7,148 nucleotides of DNA. Source: Planctomycetota bacterium. GTDB lineage: Bacteria; Planctomycetota; UBA1135; GCA-002686595. Below, piece by piece: positions 6,804-7,148 of the stretch. Both the position numbers and the translations under genes were made by a program. How positions within the stretch are numbered: position 1 is the stretch's first letter; every line of letters starts with the position of its first letter. The notes under the pieces are model-generated. The model searched no databases. It was not told the origin of the DNA and was given only the letters and a program-made list of their open reading frames with translations. The DNA lies in assembly GCA_016764635.1 (NCBI GenBank), contig JAESRM010000264.1, positions 1 to 7,148 of the forward strand, in the 5' to 3' direction.

Positions 6804-7148
6804 TCAATCAGCCAAACGAACGCGGAGCCAGGTTTCTGTGGGTTCGCTGCCCCCGATGCGCGGCCCGGCCCCCGCAACGAAACGCGCCACCCACATTTCT
6901 GGCCCCTGGGGCAAAGCGCTGACCAACCAACTCGGCGGTCCTTGCAATCCAGGAACAGCCTTGGGCAAACCGGCCCCCATGGGCCAGGCTCCACGCGCGC
7001 TCCAAACCCCAGAGTCCTCGCGAACCCAAACTTGCTCCAGGTTCCCAAGGGCGTTCAAATCCGCGTTGAGGCTTCGAGCTCCGGGCTGCATACGGAACTC
7101 CTTGCGCAGCATGGCTCCCTTGGCGCGCGCCTCCATGACCCATTCCCC
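6804..7148 (-). CDS. Unrecognised protein, C-terminal 114 residues (start beyond right edge)
   Basis: The frame is open from the right edge to a TGA at 6806-6804. An internal ATG at 7136 exists, but the codons upstream (Gly-Glu-Trp-Val) continue the frame to the edge, so the visible part is taken as a C-terminus. The residues include PSWLVSALPQGPEMWVARF and end in ETWLRVRLAD, with alternating hydrophobic stretches suggesting beta-strands and no membrane segment. I do not recognise a family. It lies 52 bases upstream of the exported-protein gene on the same strand. It is preferred over the overlapping frame at 7143-6808 because that frame is rich in Gly, Arg and Ala without pattern. It could still be non-coding. 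Confidence 0.5.
   Translation of the reverse strand, partial: GEWVMEARAKGAMLRKEFRMQPGARSLNADLNALGNLEQVWVREDSGVWSARGAWPMGAGLPKAVPGLQGPPSWLVSALPQGPEMWVARFVAGAGPRIGGSEPTETWLRVRLAD

Noticed and set aside
6752..7048. In-frame N-terminal extension of the exported protein by 99 residues
   Set aside because: It would overlap the right-edge gene, is Gly/Arg/Trp/Pro-rich without pattern, and would bury a clean signal peptide inside the protein.

Overview
Every gene supported in this window lies on the minus strand. The core is a compact cyanophycin (multi-L-arginyl-poly-L-aspartate) storage-polymer operon, read from right to left. The DNA is GC-rich, uses TTG and GTG starts as well as ATG, and is tightly packed. 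Together with an exported cysteine-rich protein of a kind I associate with Planctomycetota, Myxococcota and similar lineages, this suggests a Gram-negative-type heterotrophic bacterium rather than a cyanobacterium. The sequence does not fix the taxon.

Layout from right edge to left edge (transcription order): (1) 7148-6804, the C-terminal 114 residues of an unrecognised protein whose start is outside the window. (2) 6751-5486, a 421-residue exported protein with two zinc-finger-like cysteine modules and a degenerate metallopeptidase-like region (HNAAH instead of HExxH). (3) A 157-base non-coding gap. (4) 5328-4147, iadA, isoaspartyl dipeptidase. (5) 4150-3326, cphB, cyanophycinase, overlapping iadA by 4 bases (ATGA). 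(6) 3315-526, cphA, cyanophycin synthetase, 10 bases after cphB. (7) 514-1, the first 171 residues of a protein whose N-terminus looks like a diverged copy of the CphA N-domain and which matches the Mur-ligase-like family often found next to cphA in proteobacteria. Its C-terminal part lies beyond the left edge.

The genes form a closed cycle. CphA builds the polymer from Asp and Arg with ATP. CphB cuts it to beta-Asp-Arg dipeptides. IadA splits these to free Asp and Arg. The degradative genes come first in the transcript and the synthetase follows, so build-up and breakdown appear to be co-transcribed and must be balanced after transcription. The least understood parts are the Mur-ligase-like partner downstream of cphA and the exported pseudo-peptidase upstream. 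No RNA genes, CRISPR arrays, insertion sequences or obvious transfer signatures were seen.
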